From positions 88,913 to 152,912 of the forward strand of contig JADYYG010000014.1 in assembly GCA_020853755.1 (NCBI GenBank): DNA of 64,000 bases, written 5' to 3'. Under the pieces are notes generated by a model, which was not told the DNA's origin, searched no databases, and was given only the letters and a program-made list of their open reading frames with translations. This DNA comes from Dehalococcoidia bacterium. Lineage in GTDB: Bacteria; Chloroflexota; Dehalococcoidia; Tepidiformales; Tepidiformaceae. Positions 47,637 to 56,127 of this stretch are shown here, piece after piece. Positions within the stretch are counted from its first letter, which is position 1. Each line of letters opens with the position of its first letter. The position numbers were made by a program, and so were the translations under genes.

Positions 47637-48317
47637 ATGGCCCAGCGCGACGAAACCGAAGTGTCCAGGAAGACCTACAACCTTCCCTGTGTCATCGCCC
47701 AGACGTTGGACGTCGTGGGTGACCGCTGGACGCTCCTCATCCTGCGCGACCTCATGGCCGGCCTCCACCGCTACAACGACATCCTCGAGAGCTGCTCCGG
47801 AATGTCCCCGAACGTGCTTTCGGACCGCCTGAAGCGCCTCGAAGCCGAAGGCCTCGTCATCCGCAGCTACTTCAAGGAGCTCCCCCCGCGTGTCGAATAC
47901 ACCCTCACTGACAAGGGCTGGGCCGTCCGGCCGATCCTCCTTTCCATGCTCGATTGGGGCCGGCAGTACGTTGAACCGATCACCGAAGACCGCGTAGGCC
48001 AGGATGTCACCCACGACTTCGTGATGCGCGTGATCCCCACGTTCTCGTTCAAGCCCGAAAGCGCGACGGATCTCGCCGCCCGCATGACCCTCGAGATCTC
48101 GGACTGTGAGAACTGCAACACCTGGACCCTTGATATCCATGACGGCCACCTCCACCCGCGTCGCCAGGGCTGGCCCGATGCCGACATCCACCTCAAGACC
48201 AACACCCACGGCTTCTTCAGCTTCCTCCGCGGCGAGGCCCTCGCCGAGGAAGTCGGCGAGTTGCGCGGCGACCCCCTGACGGCCCGCGCCATTCAGGCCT
48301 GCTTTCAGGCCCACTGA
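47637..48317 (+). CDS. HxlR-family regulator with C-terminal SCP2-like domain
   Basis: 226 residues. Residues about 15-110 form the HxlR winged helix (LPCVIAQTLDVVGDRWTLLILRDLMAGLHRYNDILESC, then MSPNVLSDRLKRLEAEGLV and RVEYTLTDKGWAV). The C-terminal 100 residues (ARMTLEISDCENCNTWTLDIHDG, ADIHLKTNTHGFFSFLRGEALAEEVG) resemble SCP2-type lipid-binding domains, seen in some HxlR proteins. Such a domain could sense a hydrophobic ligand. GGGAG six bases before the ATG at 47637. It probably regulates itself and the divergent CxxC gene through the dyads between them. Confidence 0.88.
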   Translation: MAQRDETEVSRKTYNLPCVIAQTLDVVGDRWTLLILRDLMAGLHRYNDILESCSGMSPNVLSDRLKRLEAEGLVIRSYFKELPPRVEYTLTDKGWAVRPILLSMLDWGRQYVEPITEDRVGQDVTHDFVMRVIPTFSFKPESATDLAARMTLEISDCENCNTWTLDIHDGHLHPRRQGWPDADIHLKTNTHGFFSFLRGEALAEEVGELRGDPLTARAIQACFQAH

Positions 48318-48360
48318 CGCTTCGAACCCGGGACCACCGGCCAGCTTCCCCGGCGCGGTG

Positions 48361-48366
48361 TAGCAT
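48361..48366 (+). promoter_or_regulatory. -10 element TAGCAT, leaderless start of MalY/PatB gene
   Basis: TAGCAT ends six bases before the ATG at 48373; no Shine-Dalgarno. Confidence 0.5.
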
Positions 48367-48372
48367 CCGGCT

Positions 48373-49530
48373 ATGGACCTTGATTTCGATACCGTTTACG
48401 AACGCCGCGGCTCCGATAGTTCGAAATGGTCGCGCTTTGACCCCGATGTCATCCCGATGCCCGTTGCGGATATGGATTTCCGATCGCCCGAGCCGGTGCG
48501 GCAGGCGCTCGCCGACCGCGTCGCCCACGGCTTCTACGGCTATGCGAAGGTCAACGAGGAACTACTCGAGGTGTTCTCCCGCCGCCTCGAACGGCGCTAC
48601 GGCTGGCGCGTCGCTACCGAGGCCATCGCCCCGATCCCGGGCGTCATCGCCGGGATCAATGCGGGATTACGCGCCCTCACGTCGCCGGGGGATGGCGTGG
48701 TCGTCCAGCACCCGTCTTACCCGCCGATCCTGAACTCCTGGGAGCACCACGGTCTTGTCCGCCGCGATGCCCAACTCCGGACCGCTGAGTCTGGGCGCTA
48801 CGAAATCGACTGGGAGAGCTTCGAAGCGGCCTGTGCCGGCAGCAAGGCCTTCATCCTCTGCAACCCGCACAACCCGGTCGGGCGCGTCTTCTCCCCGGAG
48901 GAGCTGCGGCGCATGGCCGAGATCTGCCTCGCCCACGGCCTCACCATCATCTCCGACGAAATCCACTGCGACCTCATGCTCGGCGGTTCGAAGCACACGC
49001 CGCTGGCCACGCTCTCGCCGGAGATCGCAGCGAACACCATCACCCTCATGGCGCCTTCGAAGACGTTCAACCTCGCTGGCCTGAAGGCCTCGCTCGTCAT
49101 TATCGAAAACGAGGACCTGCGCGCCCGCTTCGAAAAGGCCAAGAGCGGGATGGTTAGCGCGGTCAACGTCCTCGGCATGACGGCCATGCTCGCGGCTTAC
49201 CGCGACTGCGATGAGTGGCTCGATGGGCTGACGTCTTACCTGACCGCGAACCGGGACCGGCTCCACGCCGTCCTCCAGGAGCGAATGCCCGGCGTCCGCT
49301 CTTACCCGGCCGAGGGCACATACCTGGCATGGCTCGACTGCAACGCCCTCGACCTGCCCGGCGGCGATCCGTTCGCGTGGTTCCTCGAAAACGCCCGCGT
49401 CGGCCTCGGCGAAGGCCCGAACTTCGGGCCGATGGGCGAAGGCTTCGTCCGGCTGAACTTCGGCTGCCCGCGGGCCCTGCTCGATGACGGCCTCGACCGC
49501 ATGGCCCGCGCCCTTGCATCACGGCCTTAG
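48373..49530 (+). CDS. MalY/PatB-type PLP-dependent C-S lyase (cystathionine beta-lyase-like aminotransferase)
   Basis: 385 residues, fold type I. The N-terminus FDTVYERRGSDSSKWSRFDPDVIPMPVADMDF is characteristic of MalY/PatB. The PLP-binding Asp/Tyr region is IISDEIHCDLML, the Schiff-base Lys lies in MAPSKTFNLAGLKAS (about 229), and the carboxylate-binding Arg in VRLNFGCPR. PatB/MalY enzymes cleave cystathionine or cysteine conjugates to a thiol, pyruvate and ammonia, and some act as regulators. Leaderless promoter directly upstream; no linked methionine genes apart from metF 4 kb away. Confidence 0.9.
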   Translation: MDLDFDTVYERRGSDSSKWSRFDPDVIPMPVADMDFRSPEPVRQALADRVAHGFYGYAKVNEELLEVFSRRLERRYGWRVATEAIAPIPGVIAGINAGLRALTSPGDGVVVQHPSYPPILNSWEHHGLVRRDAQLRTAESGRYEIDWESFEAACAGSKAFILCNPHNPVGRVFSPEELRRMAEICLAHGLTIISDEIHCDLMLGGSKHTPLATLSPEIAANTITLMAPSKTFNLAGLKASLVIIENEDLRARFEKAKSGMVSAVNVLGMTAMLAAYRDCDEWLDGLTSYLTANRDRLHAVLQERMPGVRSYPAEGTYLAWLDCNALDLPGGDPFAWFLENARVGLGEGPNFGPMGEGFVRLNFGCPRALLDDGLDRMARALASRP

Positions 49531-49617
49531 CGACATAAATATTGTGAATGTGAAACGTGCCGGGAACGCCGCCCGGCTGATCGCCCGCGACGCCGTCGGC
49601 TCGTATCCTTGGTGACG

Positions 49618-50460
49618 ATGCCCACCACACTTGCACCCGTTTCGATCGCCGAACTCACGGAGGTCGCAAAGCGCGTCCGCGCGCACATCGTCCAGATGGT
49701 CTTCGATGCCCAGAGCGGCCACCCGGGAGGCTCCCTCTCGGCCGTCGAACTCGGCGTGTCGCTCTTCTGGAACCACCTGCGCTGTGACCCGGCAAACCCG
49801 GAATGGCCGGACCGCGACCGGTTCATCCTCTCCAAGGGCCACGCGACTCCCTTCTACTACAGCCTCCTCGCCGAACGCGGTTACTTCAGCACCCAACTTC
49901 TGCGCGGCTTCCGCACCCTCGGCAGCCCGCTCCAGGGCCACCCGTCTATGGGCGCGGTCCCCGGCATCGAAATGTCCAGCGGCTCCCTCGGCCAGGGCCT
50001 CAGCTTCGCGATCGGGCACGCCCTTTCCGGCCAACTCGACGGCCGCGACTTCCGCTGCTGGGTGATGATGGGCGACGGCGAGCTGAATGAAGGCCAGGTC
50101 TGGGAGGCCGCGCAGGCCGTGCCCCACTTCGGCCTTGGCGACCGTGTCATTGCCATGGTCGACCGCAACGGCATCCAGAATGACGGTTTCGGCGACGACA
50201 TCATGAAGATCAATCCCCCGGAGATGTGGCGCGGTTTCGGCTGGCACGTCATCGAGTGCGATGGGCACGACATGGCGGCGGTCGACCAGGCGCTGGCCGA
50301 GGCCGAGCGGAGCCATGACCGCCCTCGCGTGGTGGTCGCCCACACGGTGAAGGGCCGAGGAGTGAACTACATGGAGAACAACCCGTCATTCCACGGCAAA
50401 GCGCCGACAAGGGAACAACTCGACGATGCGCTCGCCCAGATTGCCGGGGGCCTGAAGTGA
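49618..50460 (+). CDS. Transketolase, N-terminal (TPP-binding) subunit
   Basis: 280 residues. AQSGHPGGSLSAVELGVSLFW, LSKGHATPFYYSLLAERGYF, GHPSMGAVPGIEMSSGSLGQGLS and VMMGDGELNEGQVWEAAQ (the thiamine-diphosphate GDG motif) with NGIQNDG identify the TPP-binding half of split transketolase. Together with the next gene it makes the two-subunit enzyme of the pentose phosphate pathway, common in archaea and many bacteria. ATG at 49618; TATCCT eight bases upstream is a weak -10. Its stop overlaps the next start (GTGA). Confidence 0.92.
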   Translation: MPTTLAPVSIAELTEVAKRVRAHIVQMVFDAQSGHPGGSLSAVELGVSLFWNHLRCDPANPEWPDRDRFILSKGHATPFYYSLLAERGYFSTQLLRGFRTLGSPLQGHPSMGAVPGIEMSSGSLGQGLSFAIGHALSGQLDGRDFRCWVMMGDGELNEGQVWEAAQAVPHFGLGDRVIAMVDRNGIQNDGFGDDIMKINPPEMWRGFGWHVIECDGHDMAAVDQALAEAERSHDRPRVVVAHTVKGRGVNYMENNPSFHGKAPTREQLDDALAQIAGGLK

Positions 50461-51395
50461 CGGCCGCCACCCGCGAGGCCTACCCGGTCGCCCTCGCCGA
50501 ACTCGTGGAGCAGGGCGTCGACGTGGTCGCCCTCGACGCCGACCTGTCTGCGTCGACGATGGGCTACCAGTTCGGCGCGAAGTACCCGGAACGCTGGCAT
50601 TCGGTGGGCATCGCCGAAGCCAACATGGTCGGCATCGCCGCCGGGTACGCGGCCACCGGCAAGACCGCGTTCGTGGCCAGCTTCGCTTCGTTCCTGCCCG
50701 GCCGCTGCTTCGACCAACTCCGCACGTCCGTGGCCCAGCCGAAGGGCGGGCTGAACGTGAAGTGCGTGGCCAGCCATGGCGGCGTCACCGTGGGCGAAGA
50801 CGGGGCCAGCGCCCAGGCCATCGAGGACCTCGCGCTCATCACCTCGCTTATCCCCTTCGATGTCGTCGTCCCGGCGGACTTCGAATCCGCGAAGCAGGCC
50901 ATCGTCGCGGTGGGCAAGACCACCCGGCCGGCGTACGTCCGCACCGGCCGCCCGAAGATTCCGGCGATCTATGACTCCGGGTACCGCTTCGAACTCGGCA
51001 AAGCGAATGTGCTCCGGCCAGGCAGCGACGTGACGCTCATCGCCTGCGGCATCCTCGTCCAGGCCGCGGTGGACGCCGCCGAAGTGCTGGCCGGGCAGGG
51101 CATCTCCGCCCGCGTGATCGACATGGCCACGATCAAGCCGATTGACCGCGATGCGGTCCTTGCCGCGGCCCGCGAAACCGGCGCCATCGTCACGGCCGAA
51201 GAGCACCAGACGCACGGAGGCCTCGGTACGGCCGTCGCCCGCGTCCTCGCTGAGACGCTCCCGACGCCGATTTCGTTCGTCGGGGTCGACCGGTACGGGA
51301 CAAGCGGTAAGTGGGACGAACTTTTGAAGTACTTCGAGTTGACGCCGGATCGGCTGGTGGCCGCCGCGAAGGACGTCATCGCCCGCAAGCGATAA
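50457..51395 (+). CDS. Transketolase, C-terminal (pyrimidine-binding) subunit
   Basis: 312 residues from a GTG that overlaps the upstream stop by four bases. VVALDADLSASTMGYQFGAKYPERWHSVGIAEANMVGIAAGYA contains the catalytic Glu (IAEANM). ASHGGVTVGEDGASAQAIEDLAL and the C-terminal ARVIDMATIKPIDRDAVLAAARETGAIVTAEEH are also typical of transketolase C subunits (and of DXS/PDH-beta relatives). Acts as a heteromer with the N-terminal subunit. Confidence 0.92.
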   Translation: MTAATREAYPVALAELVEQGVDVVALDADLSASTMGYQFGAKYPERWHSVGIAEANMVGIAAGYAATGKTAFVASFASFLPGRCFDQLRTSVAQPKGGLNVKCVASHGGVTVGEDGASAQAIEDLALITSLIPFDVVVPADFESAKQAIVAVGKTTRPAYVRTGRPKIPAIYDSGYRFELGKANVLRPGSDVTLIACGILVQAAVDAAEVLAGQGISARVIDMATIKPIDRDAVLAAARETGAIVTAEEHQTHGGLGTAVARVLAETLPTPISFVGVDRYGTSGKWDELLKYFELTPDRLVAAAKDVIARKR

Positions 51396-51477
51396 GGGGT
51401 TCGTTCCGGTCGCCGCCGCCTGTTCGCGGGAAGCCCCGTAGAATCGCCTCCACAACTCCTCTGGAGGCGAAGGACGT

Positions 51478-52233
51478 TTGGCAACTATCAACCGCGATGG
51501 CGTGAACATCTACTACGAGGACAACGGCAGCGGCCCGGCCGTGCTGCTCAGCCATGGCTATGGCTCCACCTCACACATGTGGGCGGCACAGGTAGAGGCG
51601 CTCAAGAGCCGCTACCGCGTCATCACCTGGGATATGCGCGGCCACGGCCAGACCGACAGCCCGGAAGACCCGGCGCAGTACTCCGAGCAGGCGACCGTCG
51701 ATGACATGGCGGCGATCCTTTCGCACCTGGGCATCGAGCAGGCGGTCATCGGCGGGCTTTCGCTGGGTGGCTACATGTCGTTGGCGTTCAACTTCGCTCA
51801 CCCGGAGATGGTCCGCGCGTTGATGCTCTTCGACACCGGCCCCGGCTACCGCAACCCGGCGGGCCGCGAAGGCTGGAACGAAACGGCGCGCAAGCGAGCC
51901 GAACGGTTCGAGGAGCGGGGCCTTGACGCGCTTGGCCGTGGCGCCGAAGTGCAGGTTGCCCGGCACCGTTCCGCACAGGGCCTCGCTCACGCCGCCCGCG
52001 GGATGCTCGCCCAGTTCGACTCCCGCGTCATCGAATCACTGGACAAGATCACGGTCCAAGCGCTCGTGCTCGTTGGCAGCCAGGACCAGCCATTCCTCGC
52101 CGGAACCGATTACATGGCGAACAAGATTCCGAACGCGACGAAGGCGGTCATCGAGAACGCTGGCCATGCTTCGAACCTCGACCAGCCCGCGGCCTTTAAC
52201 GCGGCTGTGGTGGCGTTCCTCGGCGGGCTATGA
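51478..52233 (+). CDS. Alpha/beta hydrolase
   Basis: 251 residues from a TTG with GGAGG upstream (51463-51467) and TAGAAT (51439-51444) as a -10 further up. VLLSHGYGSTSHMW (oxyanion HG), VITWDMRGHGQTDSPED, the nucleophile elbow VIGGLSLGGYMSLAF (Ser near 98), an acid in VLVGSQDQPFL and His in IENAGHASNLDQP complete the triad. It resembles 3-oxoadipate enol-lactone hydrolase-like and haloperoxidase-like enzymes, but no substrate can be given. The final six bases overlap the convergent peroxiredoxin gene. Confidence 0.88.
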   Translation: MATINRDGVNIYYEDNGSGPAVLLSHGYGSTSHMWAAQVEALKSRYRVITWDMRGHGQTDSPEDPAQYSEQATVDDMAAILSHLGIEQAVIGGLSLGGYMSLAFNFAHPEMVRALMLFDTGPGYRNPAGREGWNETARKRAERFEERGLDALGRGAEVQVARHRSAQGLAHAARGMLAQFDSRVIESLDKITVQALVLVGSQDQPFLAGTDYMANKIPNATKAVIENAGHASNLDQPAAFNAAVVAFLGGL

Positions 52234-52695
52234 GGCTTCGGGCGCCGGTCCGAGTTGCTTGAGCGCGGCGAGGACGTCCGGGATGTGCTGGGTGACCAGC
52301 AGGTCGTGGCGGATCGCCGCACGAATCACGCCCTCAGCGTCGATGACGTAGGTGATGCGGGGTGTGATGAACGGGAGCAGGCCCGTGACTTCGTACCGCC
52401 GGTGAACCTCGCGGCCGGGGTCTGCGATGAGCGGGAACGGCAGGTTGTGGCGCTCGCGGAAGCGCGTGTGCGACTCCTCGCCGTCCCCGCTGACGCCGAA
52501 AAGTGCCGCGCCTGCCGCCGTTATCGCGGCGTAGTTGTCGCGAAACGAACAGGCCTGCGCCGTGCAGCCCGCGGTGAAGTCCTTCGGATAGAAGTAGAGG
52601 ACGACGTTCTGCCCGCGCAGCGCTGCGAGGTCGAAGGGCGAGCCGTCGTCCAGGATGGCAGTGAAGAGGGGTGCGGGCCTTCCGGGCTTGAGCAT
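52228..52695 (-). CDS. Peroxiredoxin, Bcp/PrxQ type
   Basis: 155 residues. NVVLYFYPKDFTAGCTAQACSFRD has the peroxidatic Cys44 and resolving Cys49 (CxxxxC), the Bcp/PrxQ arrangement. FGVSGDGEESHTRFRERHNLPFPLIADPG and YVIDAEGVIRA follow. Thioredoxin-dependent reduction of hydroperoxides in the cytoplasm. TACACT 13 bases upstream of the ATG suggests a very short leader. Confidence 0.93.
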   Translation of the reverse strand: MLKPGRPAPLFTAILDDGSPFDLAALRGQNVVLYFYPKDFTAGCTAQACSFRDNYAAITAAGAALFGVSGDGEESHTRFRERHNLPFPLIADPGREVHRRYEVTGLLPFITPRITYVIDAEGVIRAAIRHDLLVTQHIPDVLAALKQLGPAPEAS

Positions 52696-52733
52696 GGGTT
52701 CCGGGGGCAGTGTACGCCGACCGCAAAGGGGGC

Positions 52734-53006
52734 TTACCCGTTGTGCTCCTCACGACTCAGTCCGCTGTCCCGGCGAATGTCCGCGGCGTAGGTGCGCGCC
52801 AACTCCTCGTCGATAGCGGAAGCCGAGAAGGACAACTCTCCGCCAACGGCGATGAGCGCCTCGAACGGCGACACGGCGGTTTCGCGGGCGAGTTGTCGCT
52901 CGATCATTTCAACGACGGTAGCGCTGAACGACTGTCCGCACCGTTGAGCGACCAGTTGGATGGCGCGGCACGTGTCCTCTGGCATAGTGATGGTGACGCG
53001 CCTCAT
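52734..53006 (-). CDS. Ribbon-helix-helix (CopG-like) protein
   Basis: 90 residues. The N-terminus MRRVTITMPEDTCRAIQLVAQRCG, then SFSATVVEMIERQLARE is a typical ribbon-helix-helix DNA-binding fold. The C-terminal half is acidic and could bind a partner, as in antitoxins, but no toxin gene adjoins it. GAAAAT ends six bases before the ATG at 53004-53006 on the minus strand. Divergent from the S9 peptidase gene 37 bases away, which it may repress. Confidence 0.72.
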   Translation of the reverse strand: MRRVTITMPEDTCRAIQLVAQRCGQSFSATVVEMIERQLARETAVSPFEALIAVGGELSFSASAIDEELARTYAADIRRDSGLSREEHNG

Positions 53007-53043
53007 GCGCACATTTTCCCACACCACGACTCCGGAGCCGACG

Positions 53044-54936
53044 ATGTCCCGCGAAAACCGCATGTTCGGGCTGTGGCCCAGCCCTGTCTCCTCTTCCGCC
53101 CTGGCTGCGGGGCTGCGTCTCGGCGAGCCCTGCTGGGACACCGATGGCCGTACCCTCGGCTGGATTGAGGGCCGGTCTGACAGGGGCGTCATCGTTGTCC
53201 AGGACGTCGCCGGGGGCGCCACCCGCGACCTCACCGGCTATATCCCGGTGCGTGCGTTCGTCGGCTACGGCGGCGGCGATTTCACGCTCTCGCACGGCGC
53301 CGCCTACTTCGTCGGCCAGGCCGATCAGTGCATCTACCGCCAGGAGCTTGCCGGCGGCAGCGCGCGGCCCATCACTCCCGCTTTCGGGGCAGCCTCGACG
53401 CCCCGCGTGTCGCCCGACGGCCGCTGGGTGGCCTACGTCCACACCTACGAGGACGTCGACACCATCGCCATCGTGGATTCGCAGGGAGAGCACTGGCCCA
53501 CCCGCCTCGCCCAGGGCCGCGACTTCTACATGCAACCGGCCTGGCACCCCGCTGGCGAACAACTCGCGTGGATCGAATGGAACCACCCGAACATGCCCTG
53601 GGACGGGACCGAACTGCGCATCGCGAAGCTCGGCTTCCCCGAGGGCGGCCTTCCCGTGCTCGCGAGTTCGAGTGTCAGCGCAGGCGGTCCGTCGACGGCC
53701 ATCTTCCAGGGAACGTTCACGCCTGATGGTAAGGGCATCCTGTATGTCTCCGACGAGTCAGGGTGGGGCCACATCTACCGGCGCGACCTGGCCGGCGGGG
53801 CGGTGGCCATGCTGACGTCGGGCGAGGTCGAGTATGGCATCCCGGCGTGGGCGCAGGGCATGAGCACGTTCGCCGCGGCGCCCTCCGGGGGCGTCGTCGC
53901 CATCCGCCAGCGGGCCGGTTTTCACACCCTCGTTTCTGTCAGCGAGGCGGGCGAACTCCGTGAGTTCGACCTTGCGAAGGTGGGCTACGACACATTCACC
54001 GCCCCGGCCGTCTCTCCGGCGGGCGACGCGGTGGCGGTGGTCGCGAGCGGCGGGAAACAGCCGTCGCGTGTCATCACAGTCGACCTGGCGACCGGGACCC
54101 AGGCCGTGCGCCGCCGGAGCGACAGCGAAAGCTATCCGCTCGCCGGGCTCTCGGCGCCGCAGCCGGTTTCGTGGGCCTCATTCGATGGCGAGAAGGCCCA
54201 CGGCCTGTACTACCCGCCTGCGAGCGAACGTTTCGAAGGCACCGGTGCGCCGCCGCTCATCGTCATCGTCCATGGCGGGCCGACGAGCCAGGTCACCGCT
54301 GGTTGGACGCCAATGGCCCAGTTTTTCGCCACCCGCGGCTACGCGGTCCTCCAGCCCAACTACCGCGGCAGCACGGGCTACGGCCGCGACTACATGCTGA
54401 AGCTCCGCGAGAGCTGGGGTATTTACGACGTGCAGGACGCGAAGTTCGGCGCTGAATCACTGGCGAGCCGCGGCCTCGCCGATGCTTCGCGGCTGGTCAT
54501 CATGGGCGGGAGCGCCGGCGGCTACACGGTCCTCCAGTCGCTCGTCGACGTACCCGGTTTCTACAAGGCGGCCATCTGCATGGTCGGCGTCGCGAACATG
54601 TTTACGCTCGCCGCCGACACGCATAAGTTCGAGGCGCGCTACCTGGACTCGATGCTCGGGCCGTTGCCCGAGGCCGCCGCTACCTACCGCGACCGCTCGC
54701 CCATCTTCCATGCGGCGAAGATGCAGGACCCTATCGCCGTCTTCCAGGGCGAAATTGACCGGGTGGTCCCGCGCGAGCAGAGCGACACCATCGTGGCATC
54801 CCTGCGAGCTCGTGGTGTGCCGCACGAGTACCACCTCTATCCCGGCGAAGGTCACGGATGGCGCAAGCAGGAGACCATCGACCAGTTCTACACGTCGGTC
54901 GATGCGTTCCTGAAGATGTACGTGCTGTTCGCGTAG
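53044..54936 (+). CDS. S9-family prolyl oligopeptidase / acylaminoacyl peptidase-like
   Basis: 630 residues. An N-terminal seven-bladed propeller (ARPITPAFGAASTPRVSPDGRWVAYV, AGEQLAWIEWNHPNMPWDGTELRI, KGILYVSDESGWGHIYR) precedes an alpha/beta hydrolase domain. There the nucleophile is in VIMGGSAGGYTVLQS (Ser about 490), the acid in VFQGEIDRVVPREQS and the His in YPGEGHGWRKQE (about 602). HGGPTSQVTAGW and LQPNYRGSTGYGRDY are family hallmarks. It cleaves short peptides in the cytoplasm, fitting the two peptide uptake systems in the window. GGAG seven bases before the ATG at 53044 supports this start over an upstream ATG. Confidence 0.92.
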   Translation: MSRENRMFGLWPSPVSSSALAAGLRLGEPCWDTDGRTLGWIEGRSDRGVIVVQDVAGGATRDLTGYIPVRAFVGYGGGDFTLSHGAAYFVGQADQCIYRQELAGGSARPITPAFGAASTPRVSPDGRWVAYVHTYEDVDTIAIVDSQGEHWPTRLAQGRDFYMQPAWHPAGEQLAWIEWNHPNMPWDGTELRIAKLGFPEGGLPVLASSSVSAGGPSTAIFQGTFTPDGKGILYVSDESGWGHIYRRDLAGGAVAMLTSGEVEYGIPAWAQGMSTFAAAPSGGVVAIRQRAGFHTLVSVSEAGELREFDLAKVGYDTFTAPAVSPAGDAVAVVASGGKQPSRVITVDLATGTQAVRRRSDSESYPLAGLSAPQPVSWASFDGEKAHGLYYPPASERFEGTGAPPLIVIVHGGPTSQVTAGWTPMAQFFATRGYAVLQPNYRGSTGYGRDYMLKLRESWGIYDVQDAKFGAESLASRGLADASRLVIMGGSAGGYTVLQSLVDVPGFYKAAICMVGVANMFTLAADTHKFEARYLDSMLGPLPEAAATYRDRSPIFHAAKMQDPIAVFQGEIDRVVPREQSDTIVASLRARGVPHEYHLYPGEGHGWRKQETIDQFYTSVDAFLKMYVLFA

Positions 54937-54950
54937 GGGGAGCAACGTGC

Positions 54951-55202
54951 TCAGTAGGCGTCGCGGCGATTGTCAACGCTAACGATGTGGAAGGCTGCGC
55001 CGTGCTTCGCCGCCCGTAGACGCCAATCACCCGTTCGGATTCGCCACTCTACCGATGAGCCTTGCAGCTTCTTCACATCACCTTTGCCGTCCCTGCCAAA
55101 GGAGCGGACTGCTGTGAGAATCCGCAGCGCTTGACGAGGATCGGCCCGGCTGATTTCAAACAATTGGTCGACGGCGGCATGGAACCAGAGAATCTCGTAC
55201 AT
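54951..55202 (-). CDS. RelE/ParE-type toxin
   Basis: 83 residues. YEILWFHAAVDQLFEISR, then KKLQGSSVEWRIRTGDWRLRA and HIVSVDNRRDAY follow the RelE/ParE pattern (KL.G....WRIR.GDWR...VxxxxxRxxAY). RelE members cut mRNA at the ribosome; ParE members poison gyrase; the sequence does not say which. It starts inside the stop of the upstream antitoxin-like gene (TGATG), the usual type II arrangement with antitoxin first. Confidence 0.85.
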   Translation of the reverse strand: MYEILWFHAAVDQLFEISRADPRQALRILTAVRSFGRDGKGDVKKLQGSSVEWRIRTGDWRLRAAKHGAAFHIVSVDNRRDAY

Positions 55203-55444
55203 CAAGCCGGGCGGCGGGCGCCCTGCTCTTCGGCCTTCCCGAGGAGCACCTTCCACGCCCGGTCGAAGACCTCCCGATCTTCAGCCGTCGGCGGGTGAGT
55301 TTCGAAGGGCGCATCCTCCAGTTGGCGTTCGAAGGCCTCTGCACTGAGGGGCAGCAACTCATCGACCAATGCTGCGGCCTCTTCGATCCGGTCCGCTCCA
55401 AGAAGCCGGTCGATCTCGGCCCGTACTTCTGACTGCGTCTTCAT
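55202..55444 (-). CDS. Putative antitoxin partner of the RelE-type toxin
   Basis: 80 residues, acidic: MKTQSEVRAEIDRLLGADRIE, PLSAEAFERQLEDAP, DREVFDRAWKVLLG. No obvious DNA-binding motif, so it may only neutralise the toxin. Two starts are possible (55453 and 55444); the latter is preferred because TAGGAT ends seven bases upstream, matching other leaderless starts. One-base overlap with the toxin gene. Confidence 0.7.
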   Translation of the reverse strand: MKTQSEVRAEIDRLLGADRIEEAAALVDELLPLSAEAFERQLEDAPFETHPPTAEDREVFDRAWKVLLGKAEEQGARRPA

Positions 55445-55489
55445 GCTGGTCATCCTATCACTCCACGGTTGGAACCTGAGGCGCGACCT

Positions 55490-56041
55490 TCACTCCCGCC
55501 AGAGCATCGCCGCGCGCGCTGCCGCCTGCTCGCGCTGGCTCTTCTCCGCCCAGCGGGCGAGGAACGCCTCTCCAACCACGAGTTTCGCGGCCTGCCAGTC
55601 CAGCGGCGCGAGTCCGCCTTCGTTCCGTTCGCGCACCGCTACAAGGAACCCGGTCGAATCGCCCAGCGCGAAACTCGTGAGCACCTCGCAGGCGAGTGTG
55701 CCGGCGCCGCCCGGGAAGACCGGGTCCCCGGCAGCGGTGAGCGTGTGCTGGATGCCGTCGAGCTTCGGGCCATCCCGGCCGCTACGGAGGCCCAGCGGTT
55801 CGAGCAGGCCTGCCTGCGTCTGCGAAAGGACCGTGATTGCCAGGGTTCCCGAGGCGGCCACCAGACCGGTCGTGTAGTTCGTGTTCGAAAGCGTGACCAG
55901 CAGCCGCGGCCGTTCGGGCACAATCGACGCGCCGAACACCGATACGCAGATCTGCGCGTTCGGCCCGTCCACGCCGTGGCTGCCCACGGCGCAGAGCGGC
56001 GCCCAGAAGTGAGAGAGCACGCTGGCCGCAGGCTGTGTCAC
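55490..56041 (-). CDS. Flavin reductase-like (DIM6/NTAB) domain protein
   Basis: 183 residues from a GTG. FWAPLCAVGSHGVDGPNAQICVSVFGASIVPERPRLLVTLSNTNYT and ASGTLAITVLSQTQAGLLEPLG follow the split-barrel flavin reductase pattern (FMN-binding NxxT, then a helix after ITVL). These enzymes use NAD(P)H to supply reduced flavin to monooxygenases, or are simple FMN-binding proteins. The ACAD/monooxygenase-like protein at 29950 would need such a partner, but it is 26 kb away. TACAGT ends six bases before the GTG. Confidence 0.82.
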   Translation of the reverse strand: MTQPAASVLSHFWAPLCAVGSHGVDGPNAQICVSVFGASIVPERPRLLVTLSNTNYTTGLVAASGTLAITVLSQTQAGLLEPLGLRSGRDGPKLDGIQHTLTAAGDPVFPGGAGTLACEVLTSFALGDSTGFLVAVRERNEGGLAPLDWQAAKLVVGEAFLARWAEKSQREQAAARAAMLWRE

Positions 56042-56047
56042 GGTCGA

Positions 56048-56053
56048 ACTGTA
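56048..56053 (-). promoter_or_regulatory. -10 element TACAGT, leaderless GTG start of flavin reductase gene
   Basis: Minus-strand TACAGT, six bases, GTG. No Shine-Dalgarno. Confidence 0.5.
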
Positions 56054-56127
56054 AACCGTCTGTAACTCTTGCGGTCAGCGATGATCGGGGAATCGACAGA
56101 GAAACCACAGGAATCGACACTGGACGC

